The notes beneath the pieces are model-generated. The model ran no database searches and was not told the DNA's origin. It saw only the letters and a program-made list of their open reading frames with translations. From positions 992,001 to 1,056,000 of the forward strand of contig CAWHYF010000005.1 of NCBI GenBank assembly GCA_963833585.1: a DNA stretch of 64,000 nucleotides, given 5' to 3'. This stretch comes from Bog-756 sp963833585. GTDB lineage: Bacteria > Actinomycetota > Acidimicrobiia > Acidimicrobiales > RAAP-2. A program made the position numbers and the translations under genes. Below, piece after piece: positions 42,146 through 51,076 of the stretch; position 1 is the first letter of the stretch, and every line of letters starts with the position of its first letter.

Positions 42146-43876
42146 TCAGGCGCTGAGCGGGAGACCGAAGCTGGTGGCGATCTCGCCGGCGGGGAGCGGC
42201 TCCGAGAACAGGTAGCCCTGGGCCAGATCGCACTCGAAGGCCTGGAGCACCTCCAGTTGGAGTGTGGTCTCCACCCCCTCGGCCACCACCCGAAGTCCGA
42301 GGGCGTGGGCCAGGTTGATGACCGCCGATACGATCTCCTCGCCCTCGACACTCACCCCCAGCTCCTCCACGAAGGAACGGTCCACTTTGAGGATGTCGAG
42401 GGGGAAACGCTGGAGGTAGGTCAGGGACGAGTAGCCGGTCCCGAAGTCGTCGATGGCCAGTTGGACTCCGAGCTCCTTCAGGGCCGAGAGCACCGAGAGG
42501 GCCGAGGCGGCGTTCTTCATCAGCGCGCTCTCGGTGATCTCCAGGGTCAGATGCTGGGGCGACAGACCGGTCCGGGCCAGGATCTGCTCCACGGTCCGGA
42601 CGATGCGGGGGTCGTCGATCTGGCGGGCCGACAGGTTCACCTCGATGGAACCGTGCGGGCCGGGTCGGGCCGGGCGCTGCCAATCCTGGAGCTGGTGGCA
42701 GGCCTCCTCCAGTACCCAGGCACCGATGGGAATGATCAGGCCGCTCTCCTCGGCCACCGGGATGAATCGGTAGGGTGCCACCAGGCCCTGGGCCGGGTGC
42801 TGCCAGCGGACCAGGGCCTCGACCCCCACGGTGGTGACCCCCTCCAGCTCCACCACCGGTTGGTAGTGGAGCATGAGCTCACTCCGCTCCAGCGCACGGT
42901 GGAGGGAGTGCTCGGTGGACATCCGGTCCAGGACCTCGATCCGCATCGGCTCGCCGAAGGTCTCGGCCCCTGAGCCGCCCCTGACCTTGGCCTGATACAT
43001 GGCCGCCTCGGCGTTGGCCAGCAGCTCGGCGGTGTCGTCCACGCCGAAGGTGTTGAGGGCCACCCCCACCGAGGCGTCCAAGAACACCTCGGTCCCCTCC
43101 ACCATGAACGGCTCGGCCAGTGCCGCCCTGACCCGCTCGATGAACGCCGACGCGTTGATGTGGGCGGTGCCGGCCCCGTTCTGGAACAGGGCCAGGAACT
43201 CGTCGCCGCCGAAGCGGGCCACCAGCTCCGCATCGCCGGCCACCCGCAGCATGCGGGCCGCCACCGAGGCCAGCACCAGGTCGCCGAAGTCGTGACCCAT
43301 CGTGTTGTTGATGGTCTTGAACCGGTCGAGGTCGATCAGCACCACGGCCACCGAGCCAGGTATCCCCCGGGAGTCGGTCACCGCCGCGGCCAGCCGTTCG
43401 CCGAAGTGGACCCGGTTGGGCAGCCCGGTCAGCAGGTCCTCCACACGAGCCCGGTCCCGCCACGGACCGGGCGCCCGGTCGGGGGCGGCCGACGAGGTGG
43501 CCACGACCGGGCGGACGAAGCCCGCCACACAGCGGGACGACCCCTGGCCGGTCACGACCAGCTGCCCCTCGACCGGGATGCGGTGACCCTCCAGGTGGAG
43601 CAGCTCGAAGCGGCGGCCCTGTCCGTTGCCGGTCCCGACTCCCAGGGGATCGAGCAGCGAGGGAGGCCGGGACCCGACCCCGTCCTCTCCGTCCACCGGG
43701 AGCACCGTCTCGGTCGCCGCACGCCCGACCACGTCTTGGCGCTGCCAGCCGAACACCTCTTCGGCCCGGGGATTCCATTCCATGATGGTGCCGGAGCTGT
43801 CGACCTCGAGGTAGGGCTCGGGCCAGAGCGTCACGAACCCCGCACAACGATGCCGCCAGTTGGCGTAGGTGATCAT
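42146..43876 (-). CDS. PAS-GGDEF-EAL c-di-GMP turnover protein
   Basis: 576-residue cytosolic signalling protein. The N-terminal PAS domain (EPYLEVDSSGTIMEWNPRAE, EVFGWQRQDVVGRAATETVL) is followed by a diguanylate cyclase domain (LTGLPNRVHFGERLA, VLIDLDRFKTINNTMGHDFG, GGDEF at residue 223) and a phosphodiesterase domain (EAL at residue 353 in GVEALVRWQHP, then DDFGTGYSSLTYLQRFPLD and GYLFSEPLPA). Both catalytic signatures are intact. The ATG at 43876 overlaps the stop of a 41-codon upstream ORF (ATGA), and a good promoter lies further upstream. Confidence 0.93.
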   Translation of the reverse strand: MITYANWRHRCAGFVTLWPEPYLEVDSSGTIMEWNPRAEEVFGWQRQDVVGRAATETVLPVDGEDGVGSRPPSLLDPLGVGTGNGQGRRFELLHLEGHRIPVEGQLVVTGQGSSRCVAGFVRPVVATSSAAPDRAPGPWRDRARVEDLLTGLPNRVHFGERLAAAVTDSRGIPGSVAVVLIDLDRFKTINNTMGHDFGDLVLASVAARMLRVAGDAELVARFGGDEFLALFQNGAGTAHINASAFIERVRAALAEPFMVEGTEVFLDASVGVALNTFGVDDTAELLANAEAAMYQAKVRGGSGAETFGEPMRIEVLDRMSTEHSLHRALERSELMLHYQPVVELEGVTTVGVEALVRWQHPAQGLVAPYRFIPVAEESGLIIPIGAWVLEEACHQLQDWQRPARPGPHGSIEVNLSARQIDDPRIVRTVEQILARTGLSPQHLTLEITESALMKNAASALSVLSALKELGVQLAIDDFGTGYSSLTYLQRFPLDILKVDRSFVEELGVSVEGEEIVSAVINLAHALGLRVVAEGVETTLQLEVLQAFECDLAQGYLFSEPLPAGEIATSFGLPLSA

Positions 43877-43998
43877 CGGGACCCGTCCGTACGGGCCGCC
43901 CGGGAGCGGCGGGGTGTGGACCGAGCCAGGAGGTCGGTGCCGCCGCCCCGGCCGGTCGGCCGGTGCTCCACGATGCCCTCCCCGCGCTGATCGGCCAT
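43873..43998 (-). CDS. Possible 41-residue ORF overlapping the PAS-GGDEF-EAL start
   Basis: MADQRGEGIVEHRPTGRGGG onward, Arg/Gly-rich, no recognisable domain. Support: a GAGGAG ribosome site just before its ATG (43998), location within the leader behind the predicted promoter, and a stop that overlaps the next start as ATGA, as in translational coupling. It could be a coupling leader, a small protein, or the true N-terminus of the following gene detached by an indel. No family evidence. Confidence 0.35.
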   Translation of the reverse strand: MADQRGEGIVEHRPTGRGGGTDLLARSTPRRSRAARTDGSR

Positions 43999-44064
43999 GA
44001 CTCCTCGTCCTACTCGGTGCTCGTGACCCCATCGCCGACGACCAAGGCCTGGTTGCTGGCACGC

Positions 44065-44093
44065 ATGGTAGGCAATCGCCCTGGTTACTTCAA
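44065..44093 (-). promoter_or_regulatory. Sigma-70-like promoter for the PAS-GGDEF-EAL gene
   Basis: On the reverse strand, TTGAAG (44088-44093) and TACCAT (44065-44070) are separated by exactly 17 nt. They lie about 190 nt upstream of the gene start and 70 nt upstream of the 41-codon ORF. The region is AT-richer than its surroundings. A GCCCCC-CGT-GGGGGC hairpin (44100-44114) lies just upstream. Confidence 0.5.
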
Positions 44094-44196
44094 GGATTTG
44101 CCCCCCGTGGGGGCGACAAGGCGGGCCGAGGACCCGGTACCGGGCCCCGGCGAGGTGCCCGACGGGACCGGTGGGGGGTGAATCTGGTGGGCCGCC

Positions 44197-45267
44197 GTGC
44201 CGTGTACCGTGCCTCTCGTGGTCGTCGTCACCGGCACAGCACAGAAGGCGGCCTGGGACCAGATGGTCATGCCACCGGTCGAAGAGGTGCGGCCCGGACT
44301 GTGGTCCATCCCGGTCCCGATCCCTGACAATCCGCTCCGCTACGTCCTGGTCTACGCCCTGGAGCTGCGGGGGGGCGGGGTGGCCCTGGTCGACGCCGGC
44401 TGGAACACCGAGGTGGCCTGGACCGCCCTCAACGACGGGCTGGCCGCCGCCGGTGGCAGCATGTCCGACGTCCGGGCGGTCATGGTCACCCACATCCATC
44501 CGGACCACTACGGCCTGGCCGGCCGGGTCCGGGAGGCCTCCGGGGCGTGGATCGGGCTGCACCCGGCCGACGCGGTGATGCTCGAGGCCCGCTACGGAGA
44601 CACCGACGAGCTCGTGGCCAACATGTCCCGCTTCCTCTCCAACGCCGGGGTACCCGACGACAAGCTCCCCGACCTGGCCGCCTCGTCCATGGCGGTGAAG
44701 TCGATGGTCACCATGGCCGTGCCCGATGTCCTGTTCGAGGACGGGGCGGCCATCGATCTGCCCGGTTGGTCGCTCCGCACCATCTGGACCCCCGGCCACT
44801 CCCCCGGTCACGTCTGCTTCTACAGCGAGGACCGCAAGCTGCTGATCTCCGGCGACCACGTCCTGCCCCGCATCACTCCGAACATCTCCGCCCACACCCA
44901 GCAGGTGGCCAACCCCTTGGGGGACTTCCTGGCGTCCCTGGCCAAGCTGGAGGATCTGCCCACCGAGGAGGTCCTCCCGGCCCACGAATACCGGTTTGCC
45001 GACCTTCCGGGCCGGCTGCAGGAGATCATGGACCACCACGCCGACCGTCTCGACGAGATGGAGAAGGTGCTGGTCGAACACCCGGGGTCCACCGCCTGGG
45101 AGATCACCCTCCGGCTGCGCTGGTCCCGGCCCTGGGACGAGATCCCTCCGTTCATGCAGCGGCAGGCCAACGGGGAGACCCTGGCCCACTGCATCCTGCT
45201 CGAGCTGCACGACCGGATCCGGCGTGAGGGGACCGAACCGGCCCGATTCTTCGTGACCGCGCCCTGA
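44197..45267 (+). CDS. Metallo-beta-lactamase-fold hydrolase
   Basis: 356-residue MBL-fold enzyme. The metal motif is VMVTHIHPDHYGLAGRV (HxHxDH), further ligands in TPGHSPGHVCFYSEDRKLL and LISGDHVLPRITP, and the last His in EVLPAHEYRF. A C-terminal helical region of about 90 residues (LQEIMDHHADRLDEMEKVL) is typical of the lactonase/thioesterase-like subgroup. Substrate unknown. The stop overlaps the ATG of the next gene (TGATG). The exact start (GTG 44197 or GTG 44218) is uncertain because no strong ribosome site is present. Confidence 0.88.
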   Translation: MPCTVPLVVVVTGTAQKAAWDQMVMPPVEEVRPGLWSIPVPIPDNPLRYVLVYALELRGGGVALVDAGWNTEVAWTALNDGLAAAGGSMSDVRAVMVTHIHPDHYGLAGRVREASGAWIGLHPADAVMLEARYGDTDELVANMSRFLSNAGVPDDKLPDLAASSMAVKSMVTMAVPDVLFEDGAAIDLPGWSLRTIWTPGHSPGHVCFYSEDRKLLISGDHVLPRITPNISAHTQQVANPLGDFLASLAKLEDLPTEEVLPAHEYRFADLPGRLQEIMDHHADRLDEMEKVLVEHPGSTAWEITLRLRWSRPWDEIPPFMQRQANGETLAHCILLELHDRIRREGTEPARFFVTAP

Positions 45268-47429
45268 TGCCCGGCGATCGCCAGGCCGAGCGGGCCCGCC
45301 GCATCCGGCGACAGCGGCAACGGGCCGCCGGTGTCGCCGTCCTGGTCATCCTGGTCATCACCGGCATCGTGGTGGTGTCGTGCAACGGAGGCCCGGCCAC
45401 CACCGCCTCCACCGGTGCACACCCCCCGGGTCCGGCGGGCGGCAGCTCCACCAGCGCCGGCGTCGGGACCGGCGGTGCCACCGGCCACCGGGCCCATCGG
45501 TCGGGACCACCGTCCATCGAAGCCGGGGTCGAGGCCTGGCCCCTGGCCAGCCCCCTGTCCCGCGAGGCGATGGTGGACAACGGCGCCGGACTGACCACCC
45601 TCGGCGGCATCACCCCGGCAGGCGCCTCGCTCACGGCTGTCTCCACCATCGATCCGGCCGCCGGGGTCGTGGCCGCCACCGCCGGACTGGCCACGCCGAC
45701 CCACGACGCCGCCGCCGCGACCATCGGCCGGACCACGTACCTCTTCGGGGGCGGATCCCCGAACACGGTGGCCACCGTCCAGGCCGTCACCGCCCCGACC
45801 ATCCCACCGGCCACCGGGAGCACCGGCACGGTGGTGGGCCGGCTGCCCCAGCCCCGGTCCGACCTGGCCGTGGCCACCGTGCGCCGCGGACAGGGGAACA
45901 AGGGCCTCCACCACCGCCTACCTGGTGGGCGGCTACGACGGCACCACCTACCTCCCCGGGGTGCTCGCCACCACCGACGGCGTCCACTTCCCCACGGTGG
46001 CCAGGCTCCCGGTCCCGGTGCGGTACCCGGCGGTGGTGGCCGCCAACGGCGTGGTCTACGCGTTCGGCGGGGAGACCCCGTCCGCACGGTTCCACCACCA
46101 CGGCCACCGACGCCATCCAGCGGATCGACCCCACCACCCACCGGGCCACCGTGGTGGGCCACCTCCCCCAGCCTCTCTACGGCGCGGCCGCCAGTCTCAT
46201 CGACGGCACCATCTACGTGGCCGGAGGCCAGAGCCCGGACGGTCCCACCCTGACCCAGATCACCGCCTTCGTCCCGTCCTCGGGCCAGGTGCTCCACGCC
46301 GGGCTCCTCCCCCAGGCCACGGCATTCGCCGGCTACGCCACGGTCGGATCGGGCCGCCGGGCCGTCGGGTACCTGGTGGGGGGCGAGGTCACCTCCCAGA
46401 GCGGCAACGACCAGGCCGGGGTGGCCTCGGGCTCCCTCCGGTCGGTGATCTCGCTGCGGCCGAGCCCGTACGGCGGGCCGGCCGGCACGCCCGGTTCCGG
46501 TTCCCCCTATGTGGGCACGCTGCTGATCGCCGACCGTGGCAACAACCGGCTGATAGCCCTGGACGCCGCCCGCAACCAGGTGTGGCAGTACCCGTCGGCG
46601 ACCATGCCGCCGCCACCGGGCGGCTTCTACTTCCCTGACGACGCCTTCTTCGTCAAGGGGGGCACCGGGATCATCTCCAACCAGGAGGACAACCACACCA
46701 TCGTCCAGATCGGCTACCCCTCGGGGAGGACCCTCTGGCAGTACGGCCACTCCGGCGTGCCGGGGGCCGGCGCCGGATACCTGGACCAGCCCGACGACGC
46801 CTACCTGCTCAAGTCCGGGGTGATCACGGTGGCCGACGCGTCGAACAATCGGATCCTGTTCATCTCGCAGGCGGGCCAGGTGCTGAACCAGATCGGCAAC
46901 GGGGCCGACGTCCACGATCCCCCCACCTCCGTCGCCTACCCCAACGGGGACACCCCACTGGCGAACGGGGACGTCCTGGTTTCGGAGATCGACGGCTCGT
47001 GGGTCGACGAGTACACCCAGAAGGGCACCCTGGTCTGGACGGTGCACCTGCCCACGGTGAACTACCCCTCAGACCCCCAGCAGCTGGGCTCCGACCTGTA
47101 CCTGATGACCGACTACGACCCTCCGGCCGAGGGACGCATCCTGGAGTTCACCCGTCAGGGCCGGGTGACCTGGTCGTACGACGCCCTGAGTGGAGACGGC
47201 AGCCCTGAAGAAACCGTCACTGGCCGAACGCTTCGACAACGGGCTAATCATGGTCAATGACGACTACCGCGACCGGATGGTGGTGATCGACCCCACCACC
47301 AACTCCATCGTCTGGCAGTACGGGATCACCGACGTGCCCGGCACTGCGGCAGGGCTGCTGTCCATCCCCGACGGGTTCGACAACCTGCTGGCCAACGGGA
47401 CCACTCCCACCCATCCCCAGACGGGCTGA
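45267..47429 (+). pseudogene. Kelch/NHL-type propeller lipoprotein broken by three frameshifts
   Basis: The gene starts coupled to the MBL gene and encodes a lipoprotein signal (VLVILVITGIVVVSC). Protein-like sequence then runs through four segments. Segment 1 holds Kelch-like blades and ends near 45895-45905. Segment 2 starts in the next frame (AYLVGGYDGTTYLPGVLATT) and ends near 46080-46095. Segment 3 (TDAIQRIDPTTHRATVVGHL, then TLLIADRGNNRLIALDAARN) ends near 47205. Segment 4 (SLAERFDNGLIMVNDDYRDR) ends at 47429. Each shift is +1, so removing one base at each point gives one frame of about 720 codons. Intact, it would be a secreted beta-propeller of unknown role. Confidence 0.8.
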
Positions 47430-47439
47430 GCGGGGCGGA

Positions 47440-48219
47440 TCAGACCGGTCCCGGCCTCCCGCTGGTCCGGTCCGCCTCGTCCCCGTCGGCCCCTACATCC
47501 GCCCTTTTCGGCTCCGGGTCGGCGGGCCCGTCGGCGAACTCGAGGGCCAGCCGTCGCCGCCCCCGTCGTTTCAGGACCGTGCGGACCACGACGGCCACCA
47601 CCACGACGGCGCCCACCACGGCGAGGGACCAGAGGCCGACCTCCCTCAGGATCCGCTCGAACGACACCCCGACGACGTACCCGAGCAGGGTGTACCCCAC
47701 GCCCCAGATCAGGCCACCGAGGGCGTTGTAGAAGAGGAACACCCGGTACCGGAGGCCGCTCATCCCGGCCAGACCGGGGATCAGCGCCCGGGCAAAGGCC
47801 ACGAACCGACCCAGGAACACCGCCGGGCCGCCGTAGTGCTCGAGCATGCCCATGGTCCGGCGCACGCCGGCATTCCCCTTGAGCGGCCGGCGCTCGAGAA
47901 GGTACGGGCCGGCCCGCTTGCCGACCTCGAACCCCACCGAGTCGCCGACGATGGCACAGACCACGACCACCACGATCATCGCCCCGAGGTTGACCGCCCC
48001 CAACCCGGCCAGTACCCCGCCGATGACGACCGCCGTCTCCCCCGGAATGAAGAAGCCGACGAGCAGCGCCGCCTCGGCGAAGGCCAGGAACCCCACCAGG
48101 GCGTACGCCGTAGGGCCGTGGAAATGGAGCAGCCAGCCGGTGACCCCACCGGGATCGGCATTCGACGCGGTGGCGGTGACCACCAGGTGCATCGTGCCGA
48201 ACGCCGCCACCCTCACCAT
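47440..48219 (-). CDS. DedA-family membrane protein
   Basis: 259-residue integral membrane protein of the DedA/SNARE-associated family, now thought to include lipid flippases/transporters needed for envelope homeostasis. Helices: YALVGFLAFAEAALLVGFFI, LGAMIVVVVVCAIVGDSVGF, WSLAVVGAVVVVAVVVRTVL. Family motifs: FIPGETAVVIGGVLA, VGKRAGPYLL and FLGRFVAFARALIPGLAGMS (the F/GR-x-x-P region). A charged C-terminal tail of about 45 residues follows. Start ATG 48219; ATG 48192 is an alternative. Confidence 0.92.
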   Translation of the reverse strand: MVRVAAFGTMHLVVTATASNADPGGVTGWLLHFHGPTAYALVGFLAFAEAALLVGFFIPGETAVVIGGVLAGLGAVNLGAMIVVVVVCAIVGDSVGFEVGKRAGPYLLERRPLKGNAGVRRTMGMLEHYGGPAVFLGRFVAFARALIPGLAGMSGLRYRVFLFYNALGGLIWGVGYTLLGYVVGVSFERILREVGLWSLAVVGAVVVVAVVVRTVLKRRGRRRLALEFADGPADPEPKRADVGADGDEADRTSGRPGPV

Positions 48220-48282
48220 CTCACCGGCGGTTTGCCGGCCCCGAGGCCGACCCGGCCTCCCGGCCGACTCCCCGCGGTGGGA

Positions 48283-48705
48283 TCACCGGGTGAGGGTCAC
48301 GCTGGTCCAGGTGCGACGACGGCACGTCGGACAGGTCATCCACCGGTCGAACACCCGCCGCGGGAGCCAGGCCCCGAACGGGAACTGGAGCCAGAGGAAG
48401 TCGAGGATCCCGACCCGGGTCACCGAGCCGCACGAGGAGCACGCCACGGTGAAGATGCCTCGGGCCGGCACGGGATCGGTGGCCGATGCCTCCGGGCCTT
48501 CCTCGTCACCGGCGGGAGTGGCGGCGGAGAACAGTGCGTGCTTCCCGGTGGCCCGTGCATGACGGCGCTCCGGACCCGGCTGGACCCGATCGGCCCCGGC
48601 CGACGGCCCCCGACGGGACCGGTAGCCGTCTCCTTCGGTGGTCTGTTCCTCCACCGGCATCCAGTACAGGGCACGTTTTCCCAGCGGGTCCGGTCCGTTC
48701 GCCAC
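48283..48705 (-). CDS. Small C4 zinc-ribbon protein downstream of ParA
   Basis: 140 residues, unknown function. The N-terminal half is polar and low-complexity (VEEQTTEGDGYRSRRGP); the C-terminal half has CSSCGSVTRVGILDFLWLQF and CPTCRRRTWTSV, two cysteine pairs that would make a zinc ribbon. The GTG start at 48705 shares one base with the TAG of the ParA gene, so the two are translated together. It may be a partner or adaptor for the orphan ParA; no ParB-like gene is near. Confidence 0.75.
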   Translation of the reverse strand: MANGPDPLGKRALYWMPVEEQTTEGDGYRSRRGPSAGADRVQPGPERRHARATGKHALFSAATPAGDEEGPEASATDPVPARGIFTVACSSCGSVTRVGILDFLWLQFPFGAWLPRRVFDRWMTCPTCRRRTWTSVTLTR

Positions 48706-49490
48706 TAGCCGACGGTGCCAGCCACCACGGTCATGTCGAGAAGCGTACGAGCCAGCTGGCGATAGGCGAGCGCCCCTGGCGAGGTTGGGGCGTGCTGGAG
48801 GATGGACTTCCCCCGGGCCGGGGCCTCGGCGAATCGGATCGATTTGCGGACCGGCGGCTGCAGCACCGGGATCCCGTAGCGGGACTCCACCTCCTCGATG
48901 ATGTGCCGGGAATGCCGCGTGCGGTCGTCGTACATGGTGGCGATGATGCCCCGGACGCTGAGCTCGCTGTTGGCGAAGGCCCGCACGTCCTCGATGGTCT
49001 CCAGCAGCTGGCCCACCCCGCGGTGGGAGAGGGCCTCGCACTGCAGGGGGATCAGTACGGCATTGGCCGCAGTGAGCCCATTGATGGTGAGGACGCCCAG
49101 CGAGGGGGGACAGTCGATCAGGATCAGGTCGTACTGCCCGAGCACGGGCTCGAGGGCCCGCTCCAGCACGTGCTCGCGGCCGGTGCGGGTGAGGAGGTGG
49201 ACCTCTGACCCGGCCAGGTCGATGGTGGCCGGCAGCACGTCGAGCAGGGCCACGCCGGGAACGGGAAGGGCCACGTCAGCCACCGCATCGCGTCGGACGA
49301 AGACGTCGTGGAGCGAGCGGTCGAGGGCGTCGGGATCGAAGCCCAGAGAGTACGTCAAGCAGGCCTGCGGGTCGAGATCGACCACCAATGTGCGGCGTCC
49401 GAACTCCGCCGAGGCCACGCCGAGGGACTGCACGGTGGTGGTCTTGGCCACGCCCCCCTTCTGGTTGGCCACGGCCAGCACGTCGGTCAC
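48705..49490 (-). CDS. ParA-family (Soj-like) ATPase, orphan
   Basis: 261-residue ParA ATPase. Deviant Walker A: ANQKGGVAKTTTVQSLG (KGGVAKTT), Walker A' LVVDLDPQACLTYSLG, Walker B LILIDCPPSLGVLTING. It resembles chromosomal ParA/Soj but is not next to parB, gidB or the origin genes, so it probably positions another cargo. The start GTG 49490 (VTDVLAVANQKGG) is chosen because the motif then begins at residue 9. The partner downstream is a zinc-ribbon protein. Confidence 0.9.
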   Translation of the reverse strand: MTDVLAVANQKGGVAKTTTVQSLGVASAEFGRRTLVVDLDPQACLTYSLGFDPDALDRSLHDVFVRRDAVADVALPVPGVALLDVLPATIDLAGSEVHLLTRTGREHVLERALEPVLGQYDLILIDCPPSLGVLTINGLTAANAVLIPLQCEALSHRGVGQLLETIEDVRAFANSELSVRGIIATMYDDRTRHSRHIIEEVESRYGIPVLQPPVRKSIRFAEAPARGKSILQHAPTSPGALAYRQLARTLLDMTVVAGTVG

Positions 49491-49834
49491 CCGGGGAAGT
49501 CTACGCCCGCCGGCCGGAGTCACGGCGAGGGCCGGGACCCGACCGTGACCACCACGGGCGGCGGCCGGCCGACGGCCCCTGATCAACCCCGGACGGATCG
49601 GGACCGGGGTGTCGGTGGCACCCGCAGGGCCGCCATCCGGGTCTGGGCTGCCAGTCGCCCCACCCCCGGTCTCGGTCAGGGGTCGAGGCGTGACTCGGAT
49701 CCTCCCCGGTCAGGTCGGGGGTGGGCTACCGACCAGCCGGCCTGCCCCTCGGGTCGGCGGGGCCCCGGGCCTCGACGGGGGCGGGCGGCCGACGAAGCCG
49801 GTAGCCTGGGGCCGGTCGCTCCTGGGGGTGCCTC
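49491..49834. other. Gene-free divergent region
   Basis: 344 bp between divergent parA-like and LPXTG-like genes. Very GC-rich; no ORF with coding character, no tRNA and no clear repeat. A TAGCCT at about 49801-49806 could be the -10 of the forward gene, but no convincing -35 is seen. Confidence 0.5.
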
Positions 49835-50470
49835 ATGAAGCGTGTCGGCATCGTGGCTTTCGTGGTGATGGCGATATTGGCGGCCGTGTGCGCGGTGCCG
49901 GCCCCGGCCGGGGCGGACAAGTTTGCCAAGATCCACTGGGGCACCAACAGTGTGACGCTCGTGGTGCCGACGCCGTCGCCGGCGTGTCGGACGACCCACG
50001 GGACGATCAGCTGTCGATGGGCACTGCTGGTCACCCAGGGGGACGCCAACACAATCGTGGGAGCGGCGGCCGGAACGTCGGGAGTGCTGACCGTGGCCTA
50101 TCCCACCACCTGTGGGGTGATCCATGCCAGTGCCATCGTGGGGCCCCCGATCCGACGGGAGATCGGGTACGCCCACACCATCTCGCAACCCTGCACGCCT
50201 GCTCCGCCCGTGGCTCTGTCGGCAGCTGCCGCGACCGAAGTCGCGAACAACACCAGCGGAGTGGCAGCACCCCTCGTTCCAACGGGTGCTACCTCTACCG
50301 GCTCCTCGACCTCCACCCCCGCCAGCGCCACTCCGTCGGCCCTCGCCTTCACCGGAGCACCGATCCTCGACTTCTTGGTCGGCGGATTCGCCTGTCTGCT
50401 GCTGTCGGCTTGGTGCCTGCTCCCGGTGGGACTCCGGTATCGGCGGTATCGGCGGTATCTTCGACAGTAG
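49835..50470 (+). CDS. Secreted protein with LPXTG-like C-terminal anchor
   Basis: 211 residues, exported: signal peptide MKRVGIVAFVVMAILAAVCA, cleaved near PAPAGA. The mature part contains four Cys (PACRTTHGTISCRW, TTCGVIH, SQPCTPAPP) able to form two disulfides. A Thr/Ser/Ala-rich stalk (GATSTGSSTSTPASATPSA) follows, then LAFTG, a hydrophobic stretch (PILDFLVGGFACLLLSAWCL) and a basic tail (RYRRYRRYLRQ). The last three elements have the layout of a sortase cell-wall sorting signal. No sortase gene is in the window. The fold of the mature domain is unknown. Confidence 0.75.
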   Translation: MKRVGIVAFVVMAILAAVCAVPAPAGADKFAKIHWGTNSVTLVVPTPSPACRTTHGTISCRWALLVTQGDANTIVGAAAGTSGVLTVAYPTTCGVIHASAIVGPPIRREIGYAHTISQPCTPAPPVALSAAAATEVANNTSGVAAPLVPTGATSTGSSTSTPASATPSALAFTGAPILDFLVGGFACLLLSAWCLLPVGLRYRRYRRYLRQ

Positions 50471-50716
50471 GCATCGCCAGCGAGCGGGCGGGTCATCTGC
50501 CGTGGCCGGAGCACCCATCATCACAACGGCAGCCGGCGGGAGTCGGTCGGTGGGTGCCGAGGGCATGGCGGCTGCACCCGATTCCCGACGGTGGGTCGAC
50601 GTGTGGTTGGTCGGGACATCCGCGACCACCCGCGGCGTTCCGTCCCGTCAACTCGGGTGGGACGGTCAAGTACGGGGACCCCTCCAAGTGGAGGGACGAC
50701 GGCAGCCCGAGACCCG

Positions 50717-50790
50717 CGCCCCCGGCAGGAGTCGAACCCGCAACCTGATGGGTAGAAACCACCTGCTCTATCCAGTTGAGCTACAGGGGC
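50717..50790 (-). tRNA. tRNA-Arg (anticodon TCT)
   Basis: Reverse strand: acceptor GCCCCTG/CGGGGGC, D arm GCTC-AACTGGATA-GAGC, anticodon stem GGTGG/CCATC with loop TTTCTAC (TCT), T arm GCGGG-TTCGACT-CCTGC, discriminator G. CCA is not encoded. Confidence 0.93.
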
Positions 50791-50856
50791 TGGACGGGCA
50801 ACGTTACCGCTCCTGTTCGCTCCCCCACCGGACTGTGCCACACTAGAGGCTCCTTG

Positions 50857-50929
50857 GTGGCCGTAGCTCAGTTGGCAGAGCGCCGGGATGTGGCCCCGGA
50901 GGTCGCGGGTTCGAGCCCCGTCGGTCACC
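50857..50929 (+). tRNA. tRNA-His (anticodon GTG)
   Basis: Acceptor GTGGCCG/CGGTCAC, D arm GCTC-AGTTGGCA-GAGC, anticodon stem CCGGG/CCCGG with loop ATGTGGC (GTG), T arm GCGGG-TTCGAGC-CCCGT. The discriminator is C and a G at 50856 supplies the G-1 that is specific to tRNA-His. CCA not encoded. Confidence 0.95.
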
Positions 50930-50989
50930 CTCCTGCCCCCGGGAGTTCCTGCGCTCCGGCCGAGCCCAGGGCAGTACGGTGATACGCAA

Positions 50990-51064
50990 GCGCCTCTAGC
51001 TCAACGGCAGAGCAACGGACTCTTAATCCGCAGGTTCCGGGTTCAAATCCCGGGGGGCGCACCA
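50990..51064 (+). tRNA. tRNA-Lys (anticodon CTT), IS insertion site
   Basis: Acceptor GCGCCTC/GGGGCGC, D arm GCTC-AACGGCA-GAGC, anticodon stem ACGGA/TCCGC with an A-C mismatch at its base, loop CTCTTAA (CTT), T arm CCGGG-TTCAAAT-CCCGG, discriminator A and encoded CCA (51062-51064). The last nine bases through the CCA form the first part of the 14-bp duplication bordering the IS element, and the tRNA itself is intact. Confidence 0.94.
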
Positions 51065-51069
51065 GTCAG
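51056..51069 (+). repeat. Left 14-bp direct repeat (target duplication) of the IS element
   Basis: GGCGCACCAGTCAG, overlapping the 3' end of tRNA-Lys including its CCA. Identical copy at 52466-52479 on the far side of the element. The element ends (TGT) begin at the next base. Confidence 0.9.
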
Positions 51070-51076
51070 TGTAAGA

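Noticed and set aside
44100..44114. GCCCCC-CGT-GGGGGC hairpin as a terminator
   Set aside because: No gene ends there on either strand and there is no U-tract; it lies upstream of a promoter and is more likely incidental.
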